A stretch of DNA of 64,000 nucleotides from Flavobacterium praedii (GCF_026810365.1 NZ_CP113948.1:1389001-1453000); one strand, 5' to 3'; shown: positions 55,307 to 63,461, counted from the stretch's first letter. The notes: generated from the sequence alone by a model not told the origin. Program-made: numbers and translations.

Positions 55307-55639
55307 ATGATTGAAGCACTTGTATCTGGATTAATATTAATGATTGTTAGCGGAGTTGCTTTTATAGCATATAACCATCCAGATTTTTATGAAAGAAAGA
55401 TAAATGCTGTCTTATTTTTTGTGTTTTCAGTTTTTATTTGTTTAGTTATTTATAATTCAACTCTTGAAAAATCTTTTTCTTTAATTGAAAAATACATTCC
55501 AAAAGAAAAAAGAAGTATTGCTTATAATTTATTATTAGAAAGTAAAATTTCCGACAAATATGTTTATGGTGGATATTTGGTTATTACTTTATACTTGTGT
55601 TTTCTTGGTCTATTGAAAATAATTAGAAATAAGACTTAG
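55307..55639 (+). CDS. Cassette 45: small membrane protein
   Basis: 110 residues: two N-terminal helices (LVSGLILMIVSGVAFIAY, INAVLFFVFSVFICLVIY), a charged amphipathic middle, and a C-terminal helix (YLVITLYLCFLGLLKII). Unknown function. Confidence 0.55.
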   Translation: MIEALVSGLILMIVSGVAFIAYNHPDFYERKINAVLFFVFSVFICLVIYNSTLEKSFSLIEKYIPKEKRSIAYNLLLESKISDKYVYGGYLVITLYLCFLGLLKIIRNKT

Positions 55640-55787
55640 AATAAAACCAATTAGAAAAGTGATAATGCAGAATTTTATTAAATCAATTTTATCTTTTTTT
55701 TTCATAATTAAATAGTTTTAAAAAATGCTTCCGACTTTGAAATGGCGCGGAAGCAAAACCGAAATTCAGTGAATAAAAAAGCCGAAC

Positions 55788-55919
55788 CGCTAACACACGC
55801 TACAAGCAATTTGGGTATTAGGCTTAATTTGAAATTGGTTTTGTATTTGGAAGATTTGGCAAATCCGAAAATAGGGCTTAATTTAGTCCCAAACTACTTG
55901 TAGCGCGGGGACGTTGGCA
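55788..55919 (+). repeat. attC 45 (class A)
   Basis: Closes cassette 45 (55253-55913). Tip TTAGCGGT pairs with ACCGCTAA; bases 9-10 (CA) face GA, then GC pairs. Confidence 0.92.
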
Positions 55920-55960
55920 GTAATTATTCGACGAATCCGATTTTAAAAGATATTTTTGTT

Positions 55961-55968
55961 TAAATTTG
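55961..55968 (+). promoter_or_regulatory. Possible -7 box before mntA-like gene
   Basis: TAAATTTG fits the flavobacterial TAnnTTTG -7 consensus and ends four bases before the ATG at 55973. If used, transcription would begin at or near the start codon (leaderless). No convincing TTG at the proper distance was found. Confidence 0.3.
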
Positions 55969-55972
55969 TAGT

Positions 55973-56272
55973 ATGGGAATTATTGACAATAATATAGATA
56001 ACTTAAAAAAGCTTTGTGTAATATACAATGTGGAAAAAATGTATCTATTTGGTTCATCCCTGAATTCCAGCTTTAACGAAAAAAGCGATGTTGATTTATT
56101 AGTTAAGTTTAAGCAAATTGAACTTTCAAAATATTTTGACAACTACATAAACTTCAAAGAAAAATTAGAGTCTTTATTTGGTCGAGAAGTTGACCTACTT
56201 GAAGAACAGACTTTAAAAAATCCAATCTTAATTAAATCAATCGACAATTCAAAAGAACTAATTTATGGATGA
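55973..56272 (+). CDS. mntA: Cassette 46: MntA-type minimal nucleotidyltransferase (antitoxin)
   Basis: 99 residues, a minimal nucleotidyltransferase with GSS at 27-29 and the D-x-D pair (D39, D41) of the GSx10DxD active site. In characterised MntA/HepT pairs this protein adds AMP units to the toxin's HxY tyrosine and so inactivates it. It overlaps the HepT-like gene by eight bases. The two make up a complete cassette toxin-antitoxin module. Confidence 0.85.
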   Translation: MGIIDNNIDNLKKLCVIYNVEKMYLFGSSLNSSFNEKSDVDLLVKFKQIELSKYFDNYINFKEKLESLFGREVDLLEEQTLKNPILIKSIDNSKELIYG

Positions 56273-56618
56273 AAGGATTCTTAAATGGTTGTTTGATATA
56301 AAAATGTCCATTGATGAAATAAACGAGTTCTTCCATAATGAAGAGAAAGATTTTTTCAAATATCGAAGTAACTTAATGCGTAAAAGAGCTGTTGAAAGAA
56401 ATCTTGAAATTATTGGCGAAGCAATCAACCGAATAATTACTCGAGATGATTCTTTTGTTGATAAAATATCAAACGCAAAAGCAATTATTGGACTCAGAAA
56501 TCATGTGATTCATGCTTATGATAATGTTTCTGACGAGAATATTTGGTCAATCTTAATCAATCACTTACCGAAATTGAAAATAGAGATTGACAATTTAATC
56601 CAAAAAGAAGAAAAATAA
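56265..56618 (+). CDS. hepT: Cassette 46: HepT-type HEPN RNase toxin (DUF86)
   Basis: 117 residues, DUF86/HEPN. The toxin motif R-x4-H-x-Y is present as R78, H83 and Y85 in RNHVIHAY. GEAINRI at 51-57 is typical of the family. HepT proteins are RNases neutralised by MntA. Start and end positions fit the family's length. Confidence 0.87.
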   Translation: MDERILKWLFDIKMSIDEINEFFHNEEKDFFKYRSNLMRKRAVERNLEIIGEAINRIITRDDSFVDKISNAKAIIGLRNHVIHAYDNVSDENIWSILINHLPKLKIEIDNLIQKEEK

Positions 56619-56622
56619 CTAC

Positions 56623-56755
56623 TGCCAACACACGCTACAACGGATTTGGGCAATTGGCTTAATGGAAAGTTGTTTTTGTATTTGGGATGATTTGGCAAAT
56701 CCGAAAATAGGGCTTAATTTAGTCCCAAACCCGCTGTAGCGCGGGAACGTTACCA
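56623..56755 (+). repeat. attC 46 (class C)
   Basis: Closes the toxin-antitoxin cassette 46 (55914-56749). Right spacer CGGGAAC. Tip TTGGCAGTAATTATT pairs with AAATAACTACTGCCAA, one mismatch at base 10. Confidence 0.93.
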
Positions 56756-56778
56756 GCAATGCAAAAAAAACGAAGTAA

Positions 56779-57246
56779 ATGAAGTGGTTTAAAAGGTTAA
56801 TAATAAGCGTTTTAATATTATTATTTTTCTGTATCTTACTTTATAAACCCGATGGAATCAATTTAGAGGGGAATTGGGAAGCTAAAGAAATAGTATTAGA
56901 TAACAAGAAAATATATCCAGATTTATTAGCTACTATTATAGATTTTCCGCCTCAAATTATAATTAACGGTTGGACAAAATCAATTACAATTCCAGTAGAG
57001 AGAAATAATATAAGTGCAAGTTTACAATATGTTGAAAGTATAAAAGGAAACTATAAAATAAAGTTATCTTCAAGTGAGAAATCATTGAATGGAACTTTTG
57101 ATTTAATAGTCGATACCTTAGATATTGGACCACAAGCTTATATTGTAAATGTAAAATTAAAGTCAAACAAGACATTAATACATTTTCAAAGAACTGTAAT
57201 TATTCCTCCTTGGAAACCACCATTTCCGAAGAGAGGTCAAGTATAA
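56779..57246 (+). CDS. Cassette 47: membrane-anchored hypothetical protein
   Basis: 155 residues with an N-terminal anchor (LIISVLILLFFCILLYK) and a beta-rich periplasmic-type domain that starts INLEGNWEAKEIVLDNKKI, which resembles lipocalin-like starts. Pro-rich end (IPPWKPPFPKRGQV). Function unknown. Confidence 0.58.
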   Translation: MKWFKRLIISVLILLFFCILLYKPDGINLEGNWEAKEIVLDNKKIYPDLLATIIDFPPQIIINGWTKSITIPVERNNISASLQYVESIKGNYKIKLSSSEKSLNGTFDLIVDTLDIGPQAYIVNVKLKSNKTLIHFQRTVIIPPWKPPFPKRGQV

Positions 57247-57259
57247 ATAAATGCACAGC

Positions 57260-57392
57260 TGGTAACAGCCACTACAACGGATTTGGGCATTTGGCTTAAT
57301 GGGAAAATGGTTTTGTATTTGGGATGATTTGGCAAATCCGAAAATAGGGCTTAATTTAGTCCCAAACCCGCTGTAGTGCCAGAACGTTGGCG
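57260..57392 (+). repeat. attC 47 (class D)
   Basis: Closes cassette 47 (56750-57386). Tip TTACCAGC pairs with GCTGGTAA, then TGC with GCA. Confidence 0.92.
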
Positions 57393-57425
57393 GTCAGTTT
57401 AGCCGAACGAAACGAAATTAAAAGT

Positions 57426-58004
57426 ATGAATATAATCGAAAAATATAACATCGAAATTTTTACTGATAAAACTTATGAAGTTGGTTCTGCTGAAAATACA
57501 AATAAATATGATTCTGAATATTTAGAAGCTGAAAATAAATACAACTCAACTTTTGTTGGTATAAAAATATACGAAAACAAACAATTAATAAAAAGTGCAA
57601 TTATTGGCTCCGAAGGCGGAAACTCAGGAATAAGCGAAAACTCAAAAATTATTGAAAAAAACAGAATTTTAATATGCTGTGCTGATAAAATATTCTGTTT
57701 ATCGTTTCCTGAATTAAACCTTTTATGGAAAACTAAAGCAGACCAAATAAGTTGTTTTGAAATTTTTAAAAAGGATAATTTTTATATAGTTCACGGAGAA
57801 ACAGAAATTTCAAAGTTGGATGAAAACGGAATGATATTGTGGCAGAAAGGTGGAGCTGATATATTTACTACGATTAGTGGAAAAGATGATTTTGAACTAA
57901 ACGAAAAATATATAATTGCTACAGATTGGGAAAACAGAACTTATAAATTTGATTATGACGGAAATGAATTTACAGATATGAAACAATTTCCTTGGAATAA
58001 ATAA
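57426..58004 (+). CDS. Cassette 48: hypothetical beta-propeller-like protein
   Basis: 192 residues from ATG 57426. Repeated short strands with WDR/PQQ-type spacing (RILICCADKIFCLSFPELNL, ISKLDENGMILWQKGGAD, KYIIATDWENRTYKFDYDG) suggest a partial beta-propeller. No signal peptide, so cytoplasmic. Family not certain. Confidence 0.58.
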   Translation: MNIIEKYNIEIFTDKTYEVGSAENTNKYDSEYLEAENKYNSTFVGIKIYENKQLIKSAIIGSEGGNSGISENSKIIEKNRILICCADKIFCLSFPELNLLWKTKADQISCFEIFKKDNFYIVHGETEISKLDENGMILWQKGGADIFTTISGKDDFELNEKYIIATDWENRTYKFDYDGNEFTDMKQFPWNK

Positions 58005-58014
58005 AAAACCGAAC

Positions 58015-58146
58015 CGCCAACACACGCTACAAGCAATTTGGGGATTTGGCTTAATGGAAAAATTGGTTTGTAATTGGAAGATTTGGCAAATCCGAAAGAT
58101 AACGCTTATTTAGCCCCAAACTTCTTGTAGCGCGAGAACGTTAGCG
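58015..58146 (+). repeat. attC 48 (class A variant)
   Basis: Closes cassette 48 (57387-58140). Divergent interior: CGAAAGATAACGCTTATTTAG (split from the usual GGGCTTAATTTAG form), right spacer CGAGAAC. Confidence 0.9.
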
Positions 58147-58598
58147 ATTATTGTTCCGTTGAAATCGAGCAATTTACGTTAATAAGAAAGAAAAAATGGA
58201 AACTAATCTGCTCCTACTCTGCCGGCAAAAATCGAACGGAATTGTTTGCGGATTTTGAAAGTCGAGTTTCAAAATGGAATTTGAAAGTCGATTTTTTTTG
58301 CGGACTTTTTTCGCCGATTTTTTTTGAGGTTTAAGAGGAATTTTATTCTCCTGATTTTTGGATTGCTTGAAAGTGTTTTCGGGACGGATTTTGAAAGTGG
58401 ATAAACTTCCGCAATTGGAATGGATTATTGGAATCGATAATCAGAGGTGCTTAACTAGTGTGTCACAACAATCGCTAACACACGCTACAAGCAATTTGGG
58501 GATTTGGGTTAATTTAAAGTTGGTTTTGTGTCAGGAAGATTTGGCAAATCCGAAAATAGGGCTTAATTTAGTCCCAAACTGCTTTTAGCGCGGGGACG
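58141..58598 (+). other. Cassette 49: no gene (repeat family N4)
   Basis: 458 bases, very similar to 49291-49749. It includes T-rich CGATTTTTTTT runs at about 58290 and 58316, each preceded by GTCGA or GCCGA, which could be terminator-like ends of a short transcript. The 76-codon frame again runs into the attC. Confidence 0.6.
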
Positions 58599-58604
58599 TT
58601 AGGC
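58473..58604 (+). repeat. attC 49 (class A)
   Basis: Closes gene-free cassette 49 (58141-58598). Tip TTAGCGATTATTGT pairs with ACAACAATCGCTAA. Confidence 0.92.
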
Positions 58605-58635
58605 AACATTATAACAAAATCAGGAAACATAAGAA

Positions 58636-59106
58636 ATGAAGAAAACAATAAAATTATTATTAATTACTTTACTTGTTATATTTTGCTCTTGTGAATCCTA
58701 TACAGCTTCGTCCATAATTAATTCTTCTGAAAGGAATCTTTATCTAAAAATACAATACGATAAAGATACTATTGAAAAATATTTGGGAATAAAAATACAA
58801 AACGATGAAGACACAATTAAAAAATTCTTAGGAGGAACAGACCCTTTTAATGCATTATTCGTCGAAGAAAATTCACAGAAAGATATGTTCATAAAAGTAG
58901 ACTCTTTGAATTGCTTAATAGATGTTAAAATTACACCGAAAGATACTTTTGAAATCTGTGTAAATCGTGGTTCAGAACCAATATTTGAATACATTAAAAA
59001 TATTAAGATTTTTGGCAAAGACACCATTTTACTGCAAAACAGAGAAGAAATGCAAAAAGTTTTTCAAAAAGAAAGAACAGGAAAATTTGAACTTATAATT
59101 AAATAA
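58636..59106 (+). CDS. Cassette 50: lipoprotein
   Basis: 156 residues with lipobox signal MKKTIKLLLITLLVIFCSC. An internal duplication (IQYDKDTIEKYLGIK and IQNDEDTIKKFLGG) occupies about residues 39-68. Function unknown. Confidence 0.62.
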   Translation: MKKTIKLLLITLLVIFCSCESYTASSIINSSERNLYLKIQYDKDTIEKYLGIKIQNDEDTIKKFLGGTDPFNALFVEENSQKDMFIKVDSLNCLIDVKITPKDTFEICVNRGSEPIFEYIKNIKIFGKDTILLQNREEMQKVFQKERTGKFELIIK

Positions 59107-59110
59107 CGTT

Positions 59111-59243
59111 GCCTAACAGCTACTACAACGGATTTGGGTAATTGGCTTAATGGAGAGTTGGTTTTGTATTTGGGATGATTTGGCAAATCCGAAGAATGGG
59201 CTTAATTTAGTCCCAAACCCGCTGTAGTACCAGAACGTTACCA
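59111..59243 (+). repeat. attC 50 (class D variant)
   Basis: Closes cassette 50 (58599-59237). Arms TACTACAACGG and CCGCTGTAGTA with spacers AGC and CCAGAAC. Tip TTAGGCAAC pairs with GTTGCCTAA. Confidence 0.92.
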
Positions 59244-59251
59244 GTAACCCT

Positions 59252-59521
59252 ATGACAACATTATATTACAAAAGACATTTTAACGAAAGTCGGATTGAAA
59301 AATTCGAAACTTGGGGAACTTGTGACTATTATCTTGAATCAAATCAGAAAGGAGAAATACTTCGACAAATTGAAGTTTATGAAAATGGAAAAATATTAAA
59401 ATATAGTGAAGAATTAATAGAAGATGAGTTTGGATTTCTTGCAGACCAAAAAATCGACCTTTTAGAATTTGAAAAATTCATTATAAACAAAAAAGACTTT
59501 GAATATCAATGGGAAAAGTGA
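59252..59521 (+). CDS. Cassette 51: small partner of the macro-domain protein (copy 2)
   Basis: 89 residues, about 85 percent like the protein at 37296-37568 by eye, with the same overlap into the macro gene. Conservation of both members and their overlap in two cassettes indicates that they work as a unit. Confidence 0.7.
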   Translation: MTTLYYKRHFNESRIEKFETWGTCDYYLESNQKGEILRQIEVYENGKILKYSEELIEDEFGFLADQKIDLLEFEKFIINKKDFEYQWEK

Positions 59522-59985
59522 TCAATTATATTGTAGGTGATGCTACAAATCCGAAAATAATCGGTAATAAAATCATTGTCCATATTTGTAATGACATTGG
59601 AGGTTGGGGAAAAGGATTTGTAATGGCAATTTCTAAACGTTGGGCAGAACCTGAGAAAAAATATAGGGAGTGGTTTAAATCACAAGACAACTTCTTACTT
59701 GGACAAATACAGTTTGTAAGAGTTGAAGAGGATATTTGGATTGCAAATTTAATTGGACAGCATAGAATAAATATAGATGAAAATGGTAATGCTCCAATTC
59801 GTTACGATGCGATAAAAATTGGACTTGAAAAAGTTGCCCAATTTGCAAAAGAAAATAATACATCTGTCCACATGCCAAGAATTGGTTGCGGACTTGCAGG
59901 TGGAACTTGGGATAAAATAGAACCGCTAATACAGGAATCTTTACTGAACAATGAAATCGAAACTTATGTTTATGACATTAAGTGA
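59509..59985 (+). CDS. Cassette 51: macro-domain protein (copy 2)
   Basis: 158 residues with IIVHICNDIGGWGKGFVMAI and RIGCGLAGGTWDKIEP, collinear with the protein at 37553-38029. Many silent changes separate the two. The cassette carries a class D attC, whereas copy 1 carries class B. Confidence 0.85.
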   Translation: MGKVINYIVGDATNPKIIGNKIIVHICNDIGGWGKGFVMAISKRWAEPEKKYREWFKSQDNFLLGQIQFVRVEEDIWIANLIGQHRINIDENGNAPIRYDAIKIGLEKVAQFAKENNTSVHMPRIGCGLAGGTWDKIEPLIQESLLNNEIETYVYDIK

Positions 59986-59998
59986 GTAAAAGGGCTAC

Positions 59999-60130
59999 TG
60001 GTAACAGCCACTACAACGGATTTGGGCATTGGGCTTAATGGAAATATGGTTTTGTATTTGGATGATTTGGCAAATCCGAAAAATGATCTTAATTTAATCC
60101 CAAACCCGCTGTAGTGCCAGAACGTTAGTG
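59999..60130 (+). repeat. attC 51 (class D)
   Basis: Closes macro cassette 51 (59238-60124). Tip TTACCAGTAACCC pairs with GGGCTACTGGTAA. Against attC 25, G to C on one side is matched by C to G on the other. Confidence 0.92.
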
Positions 60131-60178
60131 GCAAGCGCCCGTGTGAAAACCAGAAAATTCAGGAATCTAACGCAACAA

Positions 60179-60415
60179 ATGAGAAATTACATAAATATAT
60201 TAGAAGAAATTGACGCAAAACTCAAACATACAGAATTTGAAAATTTTAGAATTGAGATTGAAATTCCATTTCGTAATTATTGTTCAGCGCTTGAAATTTG
60301 TTATGAAGTAAAGTCTAAAATGCAGAGTTTTGAACAGAAAAATAAAAAAATAAGAACCATAATTGGAACTCAAATTGATGAATTTTACGAATATTGTAAA
60401 TTCAATAAAATTTAA
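60179..60415 (+). CDS. Cassette 52: small hypothetical protein
   Basis: 79 residues from ATG 60179; a GTG at 60128 inside the cassette tip would lengthen it. Helical and charged (INILEEIDAKLKHTEFENFR), no membrane segment. Unknown family. Confidence 0.5.
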   Translation: MRNYINILEEIDAKLKHTEFENFRIEIEIPFRNYCSALEICYEVKSKMQSFEQKNKKIRTIIGTQIDEFYEYCKFNKI

Positions 60416-60421
60416 CGAATA

Positions 60422-60790
60422 ATGTATATCAGCGAAAAACATATAATTTACATTTATCCAATTTTGTTCATACTATTAGTTTTACCTATATTGCTAAAAT
60501 CACGAAAAGTAAATTTATTTAATAATTTCACCTTTGACAATTTAGTAGTAATTCTAAATAAATCTATTAAACATCAATTTTATATTGGAATAGTTGCCTT
60601 AATAATATCATCTATTATCGACAAAATATTTTATGGAAATATAAACAGATAAGGAAATATTTTTACTGCCCTATTTATAGAAACAACTTATTATTATATT
60701 GTATTGGGAATATTTGTGTATTTACCAATTGTTGGCTTTTTAAATTTGATTAATTTTGGAAAACAGAAATTGAAAAACAGAAATAACTGA
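60422..60790 (+). pseudogene. Cassette 52: membrane protein interrupted by an in-frame stop
   Basis: The first frame ends at TAA 60650-60652 after 76 codons (YGNINR). The same frame then continues for 45 more codons of coding-like membrane sequence (GNIFTALFIETTYYYIVLGI, then a helix and a basic end) to TGA at 60788. This looks like a nonsense mutation splitting a protein of about 122 residues with three to four helices. A genuine short protein is the alternative. Confidence 0.55.
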
Positions 60791-60891
60791 AGCGAAAAGT
60801 CGAGTAGGTAAAGGGGAATCTCACCCCTAAACCTCTCACAGAACCGTACGTGAACCTCTCGATTCATACGGCTCTTCTTAATTCAAGTCTT

Positions 60892-62154
60892 TTAAGGTCT
60901 GAAGCCTTCGTATTGCCAATGTTCAAACAGGTTTGGAAAGTCTCTTGATAACTTTTGAAGATATTTATACCCTACGTACCAAGGTTTCCTTCTGAAACGA
61001 CGGTATTTGTTTCGTATCCATTTGGTCAGGCGAAGATGCAGAACCTTGAAAAGTTTCCGCATTTCGCTCATTCGGAACTTGCCATAGTAATTTATCCAGC
61101 CTCGGAGTTTGAGCCTTAGTAGTTCCGCAATTTTACTTATCGGAAATTGAACCCATCGATGAAAATTCATTTCTTGGAGTTCTTTGACTATTCTGCTCCT
61201 ACTCTTTTGGCTCATTGCAGGCGAAAATCCTAATCTGATTTTCCCCCGTTCTTTCACTACTCGTGGCTTAAAGGTGTAACCTAAGAAGTCGAACTTTTGA
61301 TACCTTACCTTAAATGGTGGTTGGCGTTTTTGATTGCTTCGGCAATAGACGATTTTGGATTTCTCTTGGTTTAATTCCAATTTGCAATCTCGCAATCGCT
61401 CTTTTATTGACTGCATCAACCCTAACGCCTGCTTGATACTCTTGCAGTGAAGCACAATATCATCTGCATACCTTTGGAAAGGTGTAGTTGGACTTGTTTG
61501 GGTTATCCATTTATCAAACACTATATCCATAAAGATGTTGGCAAGTACAGGACTGATTACTCCGCCTTGTGGCGTGCCTTTTCCCTCTGGGTGTTTGATG
61601 GTTCCGTCTGCTAGCTGAACTGGTGCATTGAGCCAGCGTTTTACATACATCAAAATATGTTTCTCTTGCGTGTAAAACTGTACTGCTTTTAGCAATAATT
61701 CGTGATCAATGTTATCGAAAAACCCTTTGATGTCCAAATCAATTACCCAACTGTATTTCATACTGTTGATACGGCATTGCTCTAGGGCATCGTGTGCCGA
61801 TTTATTTGGTCTATAACCAAAACTGCTCGGATGGAAGTGTTTCTCTACTATTTGCTCCAATTCGGTAGCAATTACCTGTTGGGCAACTCTATCGACTATG
61901 GTAGGAATACCCAATGGACGCATTTTTCCATCGCTTTTGGGTATCAAAACTTGTCTGACGGCTTTGGGATAGTAACTCCCACTTGCCATTCTATTCCACA
62001 TTGGGTACAGATATTTGCGAGTGTTTTTGGTTACTGCTTCGATGGTTACTCCATCTACTCCACTAGCCCCTTTGTTGGCTTTTACTCTCTTAAAAGCTTC
62101 TTGTACCTGCAACTTACTTATCGGTTGCGACTTGGGTTGTTCATTAAAAATCAT
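60892..62154 (-). CDS. ltrA: Group II intron reverse transcriptase/maturase
   Basis: 420 residues. RT blocks are complete: IPKSDGKMRPLGIPTIVDR (71-89), SSFGYRPNKSAHDA (110-123), DIKGFFDNIDH (141-151), TPQGGVISPVLANI (194-207), and the catalytic YADD at 229-232. A maturase domain X follows (LKLRGWINYYGKF). No HNH endonuclease domain is seen after domain X, so this is an En-minus type that probably primes at replication forks. Apparently intact. Confidence 0.93.
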   Translation of the reverse strand: MIFNEQPKSQPISKLQVQEAFKRVKANKGASGVDGVTIEAVTKNTRKYLYPMWNRMASGSYYPKAVRQVLIPKSDGKMRPLGIPTIVDRVAQQVIATELEQIVEKHFHPSSFGYRPNKSAHDALEQCRINSMKYSWVIDLDIKGFFDNIDHELLLKAVQFYTQEKHILMYVKRWLNAPVQLADGTIKHPEGKGTPQGGVISPVLANIFMDIVFDKWITQTSPTTPFQRYADDIVLHCKSIKQALGLMQSIKERLRDCKLELNQEKSKIVYCRSNQKRQPPFKVRYQKFDFLGYTFKPRVVKERGKIRLGFSPAMSQKSRSRIVKELQEMNFHRWVQFPISKIAELLRLKLRGWINYYGKFRMSEMRKLFKVLHLRLTKWIRNKYRRFRRKPWYVGYKYLQKLSRDFPNLFEHWQYEGFRP

Positions 62155-62814
62155 CCTTAAATTGCTTTAAGTTGTTATACAATAAATCAACTAATTAAGT
62201 GAAGTCCTTCGCTCGCAGGGTCATTACTCCTACTCTCTTGGATATTTTCGCTACTACGACTTCATCCGTCCCAAGAACTAAACATTGCTACTTTCTGCCT
62301 TTTCCGCTCTGGGATTTTTGACATTTTTGCTTGTCATTTTAGTCTTGGTTCTCCTGTTCCCTACTAGAGCCTGGTTATAGTTCTTGCCCTCTTTATGCCG
62401 TGTGCCATGTAGCCAGTAATCAGGTTTTCCGCTACACTCTGTCTCGCTGGGTCGCTGACCCCATAGATTTTGACACAGTAAAAGTTATTTTCGACACCTC
62501 AATAAGGGTTTGCTTGCGCTCAACTCCTATAACCGCACCATACAGCTACTCAACATACAAACGTTGGCACTGCTTTGACCTTGACGCTCAATACCAAATT
62601 CTCTTTAAATCAGCACCTCAAGGCGGTTTGAAAACAACTCCTGAAAGTCCTATCCGATAGTCCAATTCTTTACTTGTAATCCTTTGTGAGACCTCCACGC
62701 TTCTTGGCGTGGCTCGTTTCTGAACACTCATAAAGCCTATCATCTCTAATAAAGTTATGTTGCCTTTTCAAAGAACTTTTATATCTTCGTATCCTAAGGC
62801 AACGCAGGACACAC
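62155..62814 (-). ncRNA. Group II intron 5' ribozyme part (domains I-IV)
   Basis: About 650 bases upstream of the maturase gene on the minus strand with higher GC than the cassettes and several visible stems (for example CCACGC...GCGTGG near 62692-62712 and AAGGCAAC pairing near 62758). This is expected for domain I-III RNA. A plus-strand frame here is a shadow. Confidence 0.7.
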
Positions 62815-62821
62815 AGCCAGC

Positions 62822-62953
62822 CACTAACACACGCTACAACGGATTTGGGCAATTGGCTTAATGGAAAAATTGGTTTGTATTTGGAAGATTTGGCAAATCC
62901 GAAAATTGGGCTTAATTTAGTCCCAAACCCGCTGTAGCGCGAGAACGTTGGTG
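62822..62953 (+). repeat. attC 52 (class C)
   Basis: Closes cassette 52 (60125-62947), whose tail holds the group II intron. Tip TTAGTGGC still pairs with GCCACTAA across the insertion. Confidence 0.92.
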
Positions 62954-63461
62954 GCAAGTTGCGCCGAAATTACGCAGGTAAATCCAATTTGAAAATAAAC
63001 AGTTTTTTCCGCCGCAAGTTTTCAAAGTAGAAGCGTGAAAATTGAAACCTGCCAACAGAAGCGTGAAAAATTGAAACTTGGAAAGCGGAAGCGTGAAAAT
63101 CGGAATCTGACAGTGGAAGCGTAAAAACAGAAACTTAAAAGTAGTTCGTCTAAAATTGAAAACTGAAAAGCAGCATTATGAAAGTTGGAACTTGCCGTTG
63201 AAACGTGAAAAGCAAAACTTGAAAAACACTGCGCCTAAAATTGAAAGCTGAAAAGTAAAAGTGTGAAAATTGGAATCTGAAAAGCAAAAGCGTTATAACT
63301 TTGCGGTTATTCGTAATTTCGACAGAACAACCAGCCACCAACACACGCTACAAGCAAGCTGGGCAATTGTCTTAATTTGAAGATAGTTTGTGTTTGATGC
63401 ATTTGTTTTTAACCGAAAGATTACGCATCTTTAATCCCAGCCTGCGTGTAGCGCGGGGACG
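62948..63461 (+). other. Cassette 53: no gene (repeat family N5, class B attC)
   Basis: 514 bases opening TTGGTGGCAAGTTGCGCC. AGAAGCGTGAAAATTGAAACC-type units (split here) recur about eight times between 63030 and 63290. No coding frame. Confidence 0.65.

Larger units (their letters stand above)
60800..62814 (-). mobile_element. Group II intron inserted next to an attC
   Basis: On the minus strand the element starts near 62814 (GTGTGTCC, close to the GTGYG consensus). It carries an intron-encoded protein (60892-62154). It ends with a textbook domain V (GAGCCGTATGAATCGAGAGG, about 60843-60876) and a domain VI hairpin (GGGGTGAGATTCCCC) finishing near CTACTCGAC at about 60800. Insertion lies in the cassette tail, about eight bases before the attC R'' box, and opposite to cassette direction. 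The exact ends are approximate. Confidence 0.8.

Noticed and set aside
19727-58588. A 76-codon plus-strand frame in cassettes 5, 37 and 49 (19727, 49509, 58358)
   Set aside because: It needs a TTG start, runs into the attC and ends inside it, so its C-terminus is attC translation. The N4 relative at 48814-49290 lacks it.
62400-62660. An 86-codon plus-strand frame and a 122-codon frame at 61792-62160
   Set aside because: Both are antisense to the group II intron (ribozyme part and maturase gene) and show no independent coding signal.
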